Made by a program: the position numbers and the translations under genes. DNA of 64,000 bases, taken from contig CAITBM010000063.1 of assembly GCA_903890485.1 (NCBI GenBank), positions 79,056 to 143,055 of the forward strand. Reading direction: 5' to 3'. The notes under the pieces are model-generated. The model was not told the origin of the DNA, did not search any database, and saw only the letters and a list, made by a program, of their open reading frames with translations. Source of the stretch: an uncultured Opitutaceae bacterium. GTDB lineage: Bacteria; Verrucomicrobiota; Verrucomicrobiia; Opitutales; Opitutaceae. Position 1 is the first letter of the stretch. Every line of letters begins with the position of its first letter. Positions 24,137 through 32,547 of the stretch are shown here, piece by piece.

Positions 24137-24765
24137 CTCTGGTCGGCCTTCCGCGAAAGGCGGTGGACCAAAAAGTAGTAGGCGCTCCCAAGGACTGCAG
24201 CCGCGAGGGTGACCCAAATCGTGATCTCGCGGATCTCGCCGTGCATGAGCCGCTCGTCCTTGCCTGCGATGACCGAGATGTAGGTGAGCACCCCGCACCA
24301 GAAGGCGGAGCCCACGAAAGTGTAGAGGCAGAATTTCCAGAAGGTCATCCGGACGATGCCCGCCGGGATCCCGATCAGGTGGCGCACGACCGGCAGCATC
24401 CGGGACAGGAAGATTCCGAAGCTGCCGAAGCGCGCGGACCAGCGCTCGGCCCGCTCGATCTTTTCCTGGGAGATCAGGAAAAACTTTCCGTAGCGCACGA
24501 CCAAGGGCCGGCCCGCGATGCGGGAGGCCCCGTACATGAGTATCGCGCCAATCAGGCTGCCGACGGCGGCCGCCAGCACGATTCCAGGAAGGGTCATTCC
24601 GCTGGCGCCCGCAAGAACGAGGAGGACTGCCGGAGGTATAACCAATTCGCTGGGAAGGGGTACCACCGAACTCTCAAGCGCCATCAGGAAGATGATGTAC
24701 GCATAGCCCCCCGTCTGCAGCGAGTGCTGGTAGGAGGCGAGAAGACGCTGAACGAGGTCGTGCAA
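24133..24765 (-). CDS. DedA family (VTT domain) membrane protein
   Basis: A 210-residue protein with the VTT domain: ALESSVVPLPSELVIPPAV, GSLIGAILMYGASRIAGRPLV with the conserved glycines, and FLSRMLPVVRHLIGIPAG containing the essential arginines. The C terminus has a further helix. Some DedA proteins are undecaprenyl phosphate flippases; others affect membrane potential. It starts 7 bases after the small basic protein gene, so both share a transcript. Confidence 0.92.
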   Translation of the reverse strand: MHDLVQRLLASYQHSLQTGGYAYIIFLMALESSVVPLPSELVIPPAVLLVLAGASGMTLPGIVLAAAVGSLIGAILMYGASRIAGRPLVVRYGKFFLISQEKIERAERWSARFGSFGIFLSRMLPVVRHLIGIPAGIVRMTFWKFCLYTFVGSAFWCGVLTYISVIAGKDERLMHGEIREITIWVTLAAAVLGSAYYFLVHRLSRKADQS

Positions 24766-24772
24766 GGGCCGA

Positions 24773-24928
24773 TCAAACGTCGGGCTTCGTCTTGCGAAGA
24801 CCCTGGACGCGATCGCCCGGCTTCCAGAAGCCGCGCTTCTTCAGCAAGTCAATGCGCTCAAAGCGCTTCAGGACGTTGCGCTTGACGACGATACCGCTGC
24901 TGCCTTGGAGGCTCTTGTGCTGTGACAT
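24773..24928 (-). CDS. Small basic protein (Verrucomicrobia/Planctomycetes/Chlamydiae type)
   Basis: A 51-residue, highly basic protein: it begins MSQHKSLQGSSG, then has VVKRNVLKRFERIDLLKKRG and FWKPGDRVQGLRK. This matches the small basic protein family restricted mainly to the PVC superphylum, thought to be associated with ribosomes. It is the best taxonomic marker in the window. The start ATG at 24928 is the only reasonable one; the next gene, dedA, follows within 7 bases. Confidence 0.88.
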   Translation of the reverse strand: MSQHKSLQGSSGIVVKRNVLKRFERIDLLKKRGFWKPGDRVQGLRKTKPDV

Positions 24929-25069
24929 GGCGTTAAATGGGACGAAAGTTGGGAGTTAAAGGGGTCACTAGGTAAGGTTGGGGCCGCGCCATGACAAGGA
25001 GAAATTCGACCTTGACCCTCCTAGGTGAGCCGCCACTTTTGGCCTTTCCGCATCCGAAACCACACCGTT

Positions 25070-25270
25070 ATGAGGGACGACTACATCAAACAAGCGCTGG
25101 GCAAGATCATGGATCCCAACATCCTGATCAATGTTGTCTCGCGCCGCGTTAAGCAGCTCAAGCGTGGCAACCGCCCCCTTGTCGAGTCCCTGGAAAAGCT
25201 TTCCCCCGAGGATATCGCCCTGCGCGAGATCATTGAGGAAAAGATTAGCTTCGAGGCCGGCGAGAACTGA
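25070..25270 (+). CDS. rpoZ: RNA polymerase omega subunit
   Basis: A 66-residue omega-like protein. It begins MRDDYIKQALGKI and carries the conserved NILINVVSRRVKQLKRGNRP helix, followed by EDIALREIIEEKISFE. It promotes assembly of RNA polymerase. The ATG at 25070 was chosen because the fifteen upstream residues of the frame are not omega-like. Precedes smpB by 68 bases and probably shares its transcript. Confidence 0.88.
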   Translation: MRDDYIKQALGKIMDPNILINVVSRRVKQLKRGNRPLVESLEKLSPEDIALREIIEEKISFEAGEN

Positions 25271-25338
25271 CCCGGCACCCGCGCCTTGGGCGCGGCGGGC
25301 GGGGTTGGCCCGCGGGCCCCTGGAAACCGACCCGTTCC

Positions 25339-25815
25339 ATGGCTGCGCACAAGAAAGACGCCCCGCGCCTGTCCGAGGTCAGGAATTCAAAGGTTTTCCG
25401 CGACTTCACGGTAGGGGACCGCTTCGAGGCCGGGGTCCAGTTGAAGGGCACCGAGGTCAAGTCGATCCGCACGGGCCGCGCGCAGATCAGCGACGCATTC
25501 TGCCGGGTCGAGAAGGACGAGGTGTGGATGTACGGGGCCCACATTGAGCCGTACGCATTTGCTAATCTCGGCAATCACGACTCGAAGCGCATACGCAAGC
25601 TCCTGCTCCACCGCAGCGACATCCGCAAGATCGCCCTTGCGATGAACGCCGGGGGCAAGGCCCTGATCCCCCTTCGGATGTATTTCAAGGAAGCCCTGGT
25701 GAAGGTCGAGGTGGCGCTCTGCACCGGAAAGAAACTTTTCGACAAACGCGAGGACCTGAAGAAAAAGGCACAGATGCGCGAGGTGAACAAGGCGATGAGG
25801 TCCCGACGCGGATGA
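25339..25815 (+). CDS. smpB: SsrA-binding protein SmpB
   Basis: A 158-residue tmRNA-binding protein needed for trans-translation. The OB-fold shows NSKVFRDFTVGDRFEAGVQL, GTEVKSIRTGRAQISDAF and the C-terminal LFDKREDLKKKAQMREVNK tail that enters the ribosomal A site. The stop overlaps the start of thrB by 4 bases (ATGA). Confidence 0.97.
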   Translation: MAAHKKDAPRLSEVRNSKVFRDFTVGDRFEAGVQLKGTEVKSIRTGRAQISDAFCRVEKDEVWMYGAHIEPYAFANLGNHDSKRIRKLLLHRSDIRKIALAMNAGGKALIPLRMYFKEALVKVEVALCTGKKLFDKREDLKKKAQMREVNKAMRSRRG

Positions 25816-26723
25816 AGGCCCGGAAAGACTCCGTCCTTGTCCGGGTACCCGCGAGCACGTCCAACTGCGGGGCGGGATTCGATACCCTGGGCCTGGCGCT
25901 CGGCCTCTATAACCGGGTCTGGATAGGTCGGGCCGCCGGCCCGGATCCGATCGCCGACCGTCCATCGGACGCCCGGGCCCAGGAGATGGCCGTCGAGGCC
26001 GCGCGCGCCTTCGGCGACGCAACGGGGCAGACCGCCCCGGGATTCCGCTACCGGATCGAGGGAGACGTTCCGCCGGCCCGCGGGCTGGGCTCAAGCGTCA
26101 CGGTTCTTGCCGGGATTGTCGCTGGCCTCGACGCGCTCGTGGGGACCGGGCTCACGCGCCACCGGCAAGTCGGGATCGTCACCGCTCTGGAGGGCCATCC
26201 CGACAATGCTTCAGCCGGAATCCTTGGGGGCTTCTGCGTCTCCCGCTGCGACCCGGTGAGCGGCGCCTATCTCGACACCAAGCGTTTCGAGATCCCTGCC
26301 GACGTTGCCTTTGTTGTGGTCTCGCCCCCGGTGGAGCTCATGACCAAGGAGTCCCGGGGCGCCTTGCCCCAGTCGCTTCCGTTCTTTGACGCCGTTAAGA
26401 GCGTCAACAGCGCCGCGTACCTTGTCGCGGCGTTCGCCTCCGGAGACTTTGCGAGCCTGCGCCACGCAACCGGCGATTTCATCCACGAGCCCTACCGGCT
26501 TCCCCGGATCGCCGGAGCGAGCGAGGCGATCGCGGCCGGGATCGGTGCCGGGGCGTGGACGGGCTGGCTGAGCGGGAGCGGCTCAAGCGTCCTGTGCGTC
26601 TGCGAGAAGCAGCGGGCGGAGCAGGTGTTTGCCGCGATGCTGGCCGCCTTCGCGGCAGCCGGGATGCCGGGAGAGGGCAGGATACTTTTTGCGGACAATG
26701 CCGGGCTAACGGTCGAGGGCTAG
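25812..26723 (+). CDS. thrB: Homoserine kinase
   Basis: A 303-residue GHMP kinase catalysing phosphorylation of homoserine in threonine synthesis. It begins with VLVRVPASTSNCGAGFDTLG and has the phosphate-binding loop PPARGLGSSVTVLAGIVAGL and HPDNASAGILGGF. The C-terminal AWTGWLSGSGSSVLCVC is also typical. Coupled to smpB by a 4-base overlap; asd, another gene of the aspartate pathway, is about 9 kb away. Confidence 0.94.
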   Translation: MKARKDSVLVRVPASTSNCGAGFDTLGLALGLYNRVWIGRAAGPDPIADRPSDARAQEMAVEAARAFGDATGQTAPGFRYRIEGDVPPARGLGSSVTVLAGIVAGLDALVGTGLTRHRQVGIVTALEGHPDNASAGILGGFCVSRCDPVSGAYLDTKRFEIPADVAFVVVSPPVELMTKESRGALPQSLPFFDAVKSVNSAAYLVAAFASGDFASLRHATGDFIHEPYRLPRIAGASEAIAAGIGAGAWTGWLSGSGSSVLCVCEKQRAEQVFAAMLAAFAAAGMPGEGRILFADNAGLTVEG

Positions 26724-26733
26724 GGTTCTTGGC

Positions 26734-27198
26734 CTAGCTTTTCCGCTCGGGCACGTCCTTGCCGGGCCATACCTCGAGGACGGCGGCCGTCAGGGGCCTC
26801 CAGCCGAAGGGCTTCTGAAGGCGCATCTTCAGCCTCCTCAGGCGCGAGAGCTCGTGCTCAAGCGGATCCAAGTTGTGACCCGAGATCATGATGAAGATCG
26901 ATTTGGGTGAAATCTTGGAAGCGCGCCGGATGAACTCGATTCCATCCATTTCGGGCATGAAGTAGTCGGAGACGATCACGCCTGCTGATATATCCTTGAG
27001 CGCCCCCAGGGCGTCGAGCGGCCGGGTGAAGGAATAGACCGTGCAGTCCAGGTTGTCCCGGATCATCTCCGCCATCAGTTCGACATAGGATTTCTCATCG
27101 TCGACGATGACCACCGACCGCTTGGGCGCCTCGATCTTATTTTTGGCGTTCTTCACACCGGGAAAGGGAAGCCGCCCAGCCTGTCGGACGGTTGGCAA
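26734..27198 (-). CDS. Single-domain response regulator
   Basis: A 154-residue receiver-domain protein without an output domain. VVIVDDEKSYVELM gives the acidic pocket, VIVSDYFMPEMDG the phosphorylated aspartate, FIMISGHN the conserved serine, and LQKPFGWRP the lysine. A GTG at 27156 (VKNAKNKIEAPKR) is an alternative start. The promoter region overlaps that of the divergent trmL gene. The cognate kinase is unknown. Confidence 0.88.
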   Translation of the reverse strand: MPTVRQAGRLPFPGVKNAKNKIEAPKRSVVIVDDEKSYVELMAEMIRDNLDCTVYSFTRPLDALGALKDISAGVIVSDYFMPEMDGIEFIRRASKISPKSIFIMISGHNLDPLEHELSRLRRLKMRLQKPFGWRPLTAAVLEVWPGKDVPERKS

Positions 27199-27275
27199 AA
27201 TGCAATGCGCAAGGCGCTTGCGTTAGTGCGGCATCCGGGGGAAAAGGTGGGGCCCCGCGCATTTCCGCTGCTTCC

Positions 27276-27740
27276 ATGATCCATATCGTCCTTTTTCAAC
27301 CCGAGATACCCCAGAACACGGGCAACATCGGCCGAATGTGCGCGCTCACCAAGTCGAGGCTTCACCTGATCCATCCCCTCGGGTTTGCCATAACCGACCG
27401 GAACTTGAGGAGGGCCGGCATGGACTACTGGTTCTCACTCGACGTCCACGAGCACGCCGACTGGGCGGCGTTCCGCGGAAGCAGCTCAGGCCCCAAGCGG
27501 TTATGGCTTTTCACCACAAAGGCCGAACTCGGCTTCTGGGACGCGAAGTTTGAGGATGACGACGGCTTGGTCTTCGGCAACGAGGGGAGCGGGGCGCCCG
27601 ATTGGCTGCACGCAGAGCTTGCCGGCAACCGGGTCACGATCCCGCATGCCAATCCCGACTTGAGGTCGCTCAACCTGAGCACGGCCGCCGGGGTGGCAGC
27701 GTACGAGGCGCTGCGCCAGACCGGCGGTTTCGGAGCCTAG
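27276..27740 (+). CDS. trmL: tRNA (cytidine(34)-2'-O)-methyltransferase
   Basis: A 154-residue SPOUT methyltransferase that methylates the wobble base of tRNA-Leu. It starts MIHIVLFQPEIPQNTGNIGRM, with LHLIHPLGF and the knot residues VFGNEGSGAPDWL and SLNLSTAAGVAAYEALRQTG. The ATG at 27276 is fixed by the conserved N terminus, since the upstream part of the frame overlaps the divergent regulator. A short GAGCCTAGGCTC palindrome covers the stop codon. Confidence 0.93.
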   Translation: MIHIVLFQPEIPQNTGNIGRMCALTKSRLHLIHPLGFAITDRNLRRAGMDYWFSLDVHEHADWAAFRGSSSGPKRLWLFTTKAELGFWDAKFEDDDGLVFGNEGSGAPDWLHAELAGNRVTIPHANPDLRSLNLSTAAGVAAYEALRQTGGFGA

Positions 27741-27793
27741 GCTCAATTTTGGGGTAGCCTACGGCAGGTGCCCGCACAAGATGGCCTGTTCAT

Positions 27794-28741
27794 ATGAGCG
27801 AGTCCCGATTGAAGGTCTTTTCAGGCAATTCGAATAAAGTTTTGGCAGAGGACATCTGCCGCAGCATCGGGGTGCCGCTCGGCCAGGCCACTGTCACGAG
27901 CTTTCCCGATGGGGAGACGTTCGTGAAGATCGACGAGAACATCCGCGGGCACGACGTATTTATCGTCCAGTCGACCTGCCCCCCGTCAAACCAGCACCTG
28001 ATGGAGCTGCTGATCATGATCGATGCCGCGCGCCGAGCCTCGGCCGACCGCATCACTGCCGTCCTCCCATTCTACGGCTATGCCAGGCAGGACAGGAAGG
28101 ACCAGCCCCGCGTGCCGATCACGGCGAAACTCGTCGCGAACCTCCTCGTCTCCGCAGGTGCAAACCGGGTCCTCACGATGGACCTGCACAGCCAGCAGAT
28201 CCAGGGGTTCTTCGACATACCGGTGGACCACCTGTACGCCTCGCCGGTCTTCTTCGAGTATCTGGGCAGGACGAAGACCGACAATCTGGTCGTGTGCTCG
28301 CCGGACGTCGGCGGGATGAAGATGGCGGCGGCCTACGCCGACATCCTCGGCGCAAGCCTCGGGATGGTCGCCAAGAGGCGCAAGAACGCGACCACGGTTG
28401 AGGCGATCAGCGTCGTCGGCGAGGTCGAGGGCTGCGACATCCTCCTGGTTGACGACATCACCGAGACCGCGGGAACGCTCACGGCGGCCGCCGCGATCCT
28501 TCGGGAACGGGGCGCAAAGAAGATCCGCGCTGCGGTCAGCCACTGCATCCTTAACGAGATCGCGTACGAGCGCATCCGCAGCGGGATCATCGACGAGCTG
28601 ATCACGACCAACACGGTCCCCATCGACACCCGGGGTCTTCCGGTGACGGTGCTGAGCGTCGCGGGCCTGCTCGGCCAGGCGATCCAGCGCATCAACACGA
28701 ACGAGAGCATCACGAGCCTCTTCCGGATCAAGGGATTCTAA
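27794..28741 (+). CDS. prs: Ribose-phosphate pyrophosphokinase
   Basis: A 315-residue PRPP synthase. It begins with LKVFSGNSNKVLAEDICR, and has ITAVLPFYGYARQDRKDQPR with the ATP-binding loop and the PRPP-loop ILLVDDITETAGTLTAAAAIL. Full length, hexameric family. PRPP is the substrate of pyrE and of the pathway of trpF elsewhere in the window. Confidence 0.97.
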   Translation: MSESRLKVFSGNSNKVLAEDICRSIGVPLGQATVTSFPDGETFVKIDENIRGHDVFIVQSTCPPSNQHLMELLIMIDAARRASADRITAVLPFYGYARQDRKDQPRVPITAKLVANLLVSAGANRVLTMDLHSQQIQGFFDIPVDHLYASPVFFEYLGRTKTDNLVVCSPDVGGMKMAAAYADILGASLGMVAKRRKNATTVEAISVVGEVEGCDILLVDDITETAGTLTAAAAILRERGAKKIRAAVSHCILNEIAYERIRSGIIDELITTNTVPIDTRGLPVTVLSVAGLLGQAIQRINTNESITSLFRIKGF

Positions 28742-28806
28742 GGGGCCGCCCGTTGGCGCGGAATTTGGAACACGTTCGTCGGCAAGGGGGTCACCCTGAA
28801 TCAATC

Positions 28807-30231
28807 ATGAACACCCGATCAGCTTATAGACTCCCGACATTGGCGGCTCTCGCCCTTGGCTTTTGCGTCGCGGCCCACGGGGCCGCAACCCCCGGGGCCA
28901 CCGCCCTGGCGAAGATGCCGGAGCTGAAGAAGGACTACTCGCCCGTGGGCGACGGGAAGACCCCCGTCATCTCAAGCTACGCCGACATCGTCGAGGCGGC
29001 CGAGAAGGAGGTCGTCTCGATCAATTCGACGCGCACGGTCCATGAGAAGGTCCAGGCCAACCCGCTGCTTCGCCAGTTCTTCGGCGACGTTCCCGACCAG
29101 GACCGCGAGAGCAAGGAAATGGGGCTGGGCTCGGGGGTCATCGTCTCGGCGGACGGCTACATCCTCACCAACAACCACGTGGTGGCCGATGCCGATGAAC
29201 TGACGGTGGTCCTTTCCGACAGCCGCAAGTTCCCGGCCAAGGTTGTCGGGGCCGACCCGAAGACCGACATTGCCGTGGTGAAGATTGATGCGACGGGCCT
29301 GCAGGCCGTCACCTTCGCCGACAGCGACAAGCTTCGGGTCGGGGACGTCGTTTTCGCGGTCGGGAACCCCTTGGGGGTCGGGGAGACCGTTACGATGGGC
29401 ATCGTCTCGGCAAAGAGCCGCAACGTCGGCATCCTCGAGGACGTGAACGGCTACGAGGACTTCATCCAGACTGACGCGGCGATCAACATGGGCAACTCGG
29501 GAGGGGCCCTGATCGACGCCAAGGGCCGGTTCGTGGGCATCAACAGCGCCATCGTCTCGCCGTCCAGGGGCAATATCGGGATCGGGTTCGCAGTCCCGGT
29601 CAACATGGCCGCAAACGTCATGAGGAGCCTGATCGAGACCGGAACCGTGAGCCGGGGTTTCCTCGGGGTGGGCGGAGACCCCATCACGCCTGACATCGCC
29701 GAGCAGGTCCACCTTCCCAAGGACGCAACGGGTGTCATCGTCACCATAACCGATCCGGACGGACCGGCTGACAAGGCCGGCCTGAAGCGGGGCGACGTGA
29801 TCATGCAGGTCAACGGCAAGGCGATCACCAACCACGATGAGCTTCGCCTGACGATCTCGCAGATGGCACCGGGGAGCAAGGTGACGCTCGGCGTCTCCCG
29901 GGACGGGAAGCCGCTCACGATCGAGGTCACTCTCTCGCAGTTCTCCGAGCGGCCGAACGAGCTCTTGGACGGGGTTGAGGTCGGAAAACTGACCGACGAC
30001 GTGCGCCGTCACCTGGGGATCGACTCCCGGATCACGGGCCTGGTCGTGACCAAGGTCGAAGAAAAGAGCGAGTACACTGCGGACCTGCCCCAGGGGGCGG
30101 TGGTGGTCGAGATCAACCGCGCCCCGGTCGAGGACCTGGCGGCGGCGAAGGCGCTCCTCCACCCAGGGCGAAACCTGTTTCTGGTCTATTACCAGGGCTA
30201 CCAGCGCTACGTGGTCGTGACCAAGCGCTAG
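28807..30231 (+). CDS. HtrA/DegP-type periplasmic serine protease
   Basis: A 474-residue protease with a signal peptide (LPTLAALALGFCVAAHGAA). The trypsin-like domain has the triad His in ILTNNHVVADADE, Asp in KTDIAVVKID and Ser in NMGNSGGALID. It is followed by a PDZ domain (RGFLGVGGDPIT, DKAGLKRGDVIMQVNGKAI) and a second divergent PDZ (ITGLVVTKVEEKSEY). It handles misfolded envelope proteins. The ATG at 28807 is preferred because it gives the signal peptide directly. Confidence 0.93.
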   Translation: MNTRSAYRLPTLAALALGFCVAAHGAATPGATALAKMPELKKDYSPVGDGKTPVISSYADIVEAAEKEVVSINSTRTVHEKVQANPLLRQFFGDVPDQDRESKEMGLGSGVIVSADGYILTNNHVVADADELTVVLSDSRKFPAKVVGADPKTDIAVVKIDATGLQAVTFADSDKLRVGDVVFAVGNPLGVGETVTMGIVSAKSRNVGILEDVNGYEDFIQTDAAINMGNSGGALIDAKGRFVGINSAIVSPSRGNIGIGFAVPVNMAANVMRSLIETGTVSRGFLGVGGDPITPDIAEQVHLPKDATGVIVTITDPDGPADKAGLKRGDVIMQVNGKAITNHDELRLTISQMAPGSKVTLGVSRDGKPLTIEVTLSQFSERPNELLDGVEVGKLTDDVRRHLGIDSRITGLVVTKVEEKSEYTADLPQGAVVVEINRAPVEDLAAAKALLHPGRNLFLVYYQGYQRYVVVTKR

Positions 30232-30246
30232 GGCACCGGGGCGGTT

Positions 30247-30822
30247 TCAGCTGCCGGGTTTCTCGATCGGAATCCTGGCCAGGTCCTCCGGGACCTGGTC
30301 GGCGGGGTAGGTCGGAAAACTGAGCTCAAGGAGCGAGACCGCGGGCACGTCGAATCGAACCGTGGACGCGCTCCGGTCGACAAGCATCGCCACGCCCGCC
30401 ACGACGCCCCCGGCCTTGCGGACGATCTCTACGCATTCGTTCACGCGGCCCCCGCGGGTCACCACGTCCTCGGCGACCAAGACCCTCTCCCCGGGCGCGA
30501 AGGTGAACCCCCGACGGAGCACCAGAACGTTGTTCTCCTTCTCGCAGAAAATGTAGCGGGCCTTGGCCTGGCGCGCCAGCTCCTGGCCGATCACCAGGCC
30601 GCCCATCGCCGGGGCGAGGACGGTCGTGAAGGCGAGTCCCGCCGCCCGGACCTTGGCCAGGAGAAGCTCGGAGAGCCGTTCCACGGCGTCCATGCGCTGG
30701 CACACCTGGGCGCACTGGAAATAGTGGCCGCTGTGGAGGCCCGACCTGAGGACGAAATGGCCCCTCAGGAGGGCCTTGGTGCGCGTGAAGATGTCGAGGA
30801 TTTCCTGTTGGTTGGGATCCAT
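30247..30822 (-). CDS. pyrE: Orotate phosphoribosyltransferase
   Basis: A 191-residue enzyme of pyrimidine synthesis joining orotate and PRPP. Features are LRGHFVLRSGLHSGHYFQCAQ, VLAPAMGGLVIGQELARQ and the PRPP-binding RVLVAEDVVTRGGRVNECVE. The ATG at 30822 (MDPNQQEILDIF) is preferred to one 27 bases upstream. Convergent with the protease gene, 15 bases apart. Confidence 0.93.
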   Translation of the reverse strand: MDPNQQEILDIFTRTKALLRGHFVLRSGLHSGHYFQCAQVCQRMDAVERLSELLLAKVRAAGLAFTTVLAPAMGGLVIGQELARQAKARYIFCEKENNVLVLRRGFTFAPGERVLVAEDVVTRGGRVNECVEIVRKAGGVVAGVAMLVDRSASTVRFDVPAVSLLELSFPTYPADQVPEDLARIPIEKPGS

Positions 30823-30931
30823 GTGCCCCCGAGTCGAAACGGTTCCCACGGCAAGTTCAACGCTTCATAGCTTTGGGATGATGCGTTGAAAAATCCTGCC
30901 GGGCGATTTAGGGTGCGCTCCGATCAAGAGC

Positions 30932-31783
30932 ATGGCCCTTAAATCCGACCTGCAGATTCCCCTGGAAGACGAGCTCGGCGACGTGCTCGAGAAGGCCATG
31001 GCCTGCGCCCGGCTGACTCCCGAGACGCTTTCTGAGAGGTCGGGTGTCGCGGTTTCGGCGATCCGTGACGCAATTGACTACCGCCCTGAGATCGGTCCCG
31101 GCGACTGCAGCCGCCTTGCGGCCGTTCTCGGCCTCAACGAGGTGGGGCTTTGCGCCCTTGCGTCGGGGAAGTATCCGCTGCCCCACTGCGACGGGCTGCC
31201 TTTCAGCGTCTGGCCCCTGAGGGTGGCCTACGGCATCGGGGTCGTGAACGCCTACGTCGTCGGCTGCGCGAAAGGACGAGGGCTTCTTTTTGACACGGGT
31301 CCCGGCGGCGGCGCTCTCGAGGCGGAGTGGCCCGAGGCGGTGGTCGGCATAGACGGGATTTTTGTGACCCACGTTGAGGCCGAGCACGCCGGGGGCCTTA
31401 GGGATGCTATCCGGTTTTTTGGGGTCAAGGAGGCCTATGTTCCGTCCGGCGCAGAGGTCCCCCCGGCTTTCCCGCTTGGCGAGGGGGAGACGCTTGAATT
31501 CGGCTCGCTCGTGGTGACCGCGTTCAGGACCCCGGGCCACTGCGCGATGCACAACTGCTACCACATCCGCTCGGCTGCGCTCCCGAAGGCCCGTTCGCTC
31601 CTTGTGACCGGCGACCTTGTCTTTGCCGGCTCGGCGGGTGGCCCTTACCACTGCCATAAGCAGCTCCGGGCCCACTTGGGACGGGTGCTGGGCGCCGTCC
31701 CCGCGGACACCGTGGTGGCACCGGGCCATGGGCCCATGACCACTGCAGGCAACGAGCTTCGGTATAACCCGTTTGTCTCCTAG
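30932..31783 (+). CDS. HTH-MBL fold fusion protein
   Basis: A 283-residue protein. The first 80 residues resemble a helix-turn-helix of the XRE type (LTPETLSERSGVAVSAIRDAI, LAAVLGLNEVGLCAL). The rest is a metallo-beta-lactamase fold: the signature loop is FVTHVEAEHAGG, an HxExEH rather than the usual HxHxDH, followed by TPGHCAMHNCYHI, LLVTGDLVFAG and APGHGPMTT. The other metal ligands (His, Asp, His) are present. Such fusions have no assigned function that I know. Confidence 0.75.
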   Translation: MALKSDLQIPLEDELGDVLEKAMACARLTPETLSERSGVAVSAIRDAIDYRPEIGPGDCSRLAAVLGLNEVGLCALASGKYPLPHCDGLPFSVWPLRVAYGIGVVNAYVVGCAKGRGLLFDTGPGGGALEAEWPEAVVGIDGIFVTHVEAEHAGGLRDAIRFFGVKEAYVPSGAEVPPAFPLGEGETLEFGSLVVTAFRTPGHCAMHNCYHIRSAALPKARSLLVTGDLVFAGSAGGPYHCHKQLRAHLGRVLGAVPADTVVAPGHGPMTTAGNELRYNPFVS

Positions 31784-31795
31784 GCCCCGCGCCTA

Positions 31796-32518
31796 CTAGA
31801 CCGCGTCGACAATGAAAGCCACCGACGTGGCGTTGTCGGGTCCGCCCCGCTGGACGGCAAGCTCCACGAGCTCCCGGACGATTTCGGTCGGGTCCTGGGC
31901 CTTGGCCATGATGTCCCGTATGTCCTTTTCGGAAACCATGCGGGTCACCCCGTCGGTGCAGAAAACGAAGCGGTCGCCGGGTTCCAGCGGCAGGTCCGAT
32001 AGGTCCACGTCGGGCGTCAGCGCCTGTCCCATGCAGCGAGTAAGCGCCCCGCGCTGGGACTCGCTGTAGTAGACGACCTCGCCCCTCGCACGGCGCCTCT
32101 TTGCCTCGTTCTCGACGGAGTGGTCCTCCGTAAGAAAGAACAGGTGGCCCTTCTTCAACGCGAAGGCCCGGGAGTCGCCGACATGGGCGAGCTTGAGGCG
32201 ACCGGAACGGACGCACCCGACGGTCAGCGTGGAGCCGATTCCCAGTCCCGGGCTCAGCTTCATTCCCAGGGCGACGACTGCGTCGTTGGCCCTTGCGACG
32301 ATCGATCGCAAATCGAGCTCGCCGTCCTGGGGAGCACCCCTGACGCCGCCCGACACCCTATCAACGGTCTCCTGCGCGGCCTCGCCGCCTCCGGGAAGCC
32401 CGCCGACCCCGTCTGCGACCCCGAAAAGCTGGGCCGATTCGTCGAAGAGCATCCGGTCCTCGTTCTCCTTGCGCACCTTGCCGATGTCAGAATAGCAGGC
32501 GGCGCGCAGGATCGTCAT
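31796..32518 (-). CDS. PP2C-family protein phosphatase
   Basis: A 240-residue cytoplasmic serine/threonine phosphatase (Stp1/PrpC-like). The metal and catalytic motifs are present: SDIGKVRKENEDRML, FGVADGVGGLPGGGEAA, GSTLTVGCV, LAHVGDSRAFAL, FVFCTDGVTRMV and GGPDNATSVAFIV. It lies 29 bases downstream of the DinG-type helicase. A partner serine/threonine kinase is not in the window. Confidence 0.92.
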   Translation of the reverse strand: MTILRAACYSDIGKVRKENEDRMLFDESAQLFGVADGVGGLPGGGEAAQETVDRVSGGVRGAPQDGELDLRSIVARANDAVVALGMKLSPGLGIGSTLTVGCVRSGRLKLAHVGDSRAFALKKGHLFFLTEDHSVENEAKRRRARGEVVYYSESQRGALTRCMGQALTPDVDLSDLPLEPGDRFVFCTDGVTRMVSEKDIRDIMAKAQDPTEIVRELVELAVQRGGPDNATSVAFIVDAV

Positions 32519-32547
32519 GTGAGGTACGGACTCTAGACCGCTGGCCG

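Noticed and set aside
27733..27744. GAGCCTAGGCTC palindrome at the trmL stop codon
   Set aside because: A 12-base palindrome with no loop and only four T residues afterwards is too weak to call a terminator.
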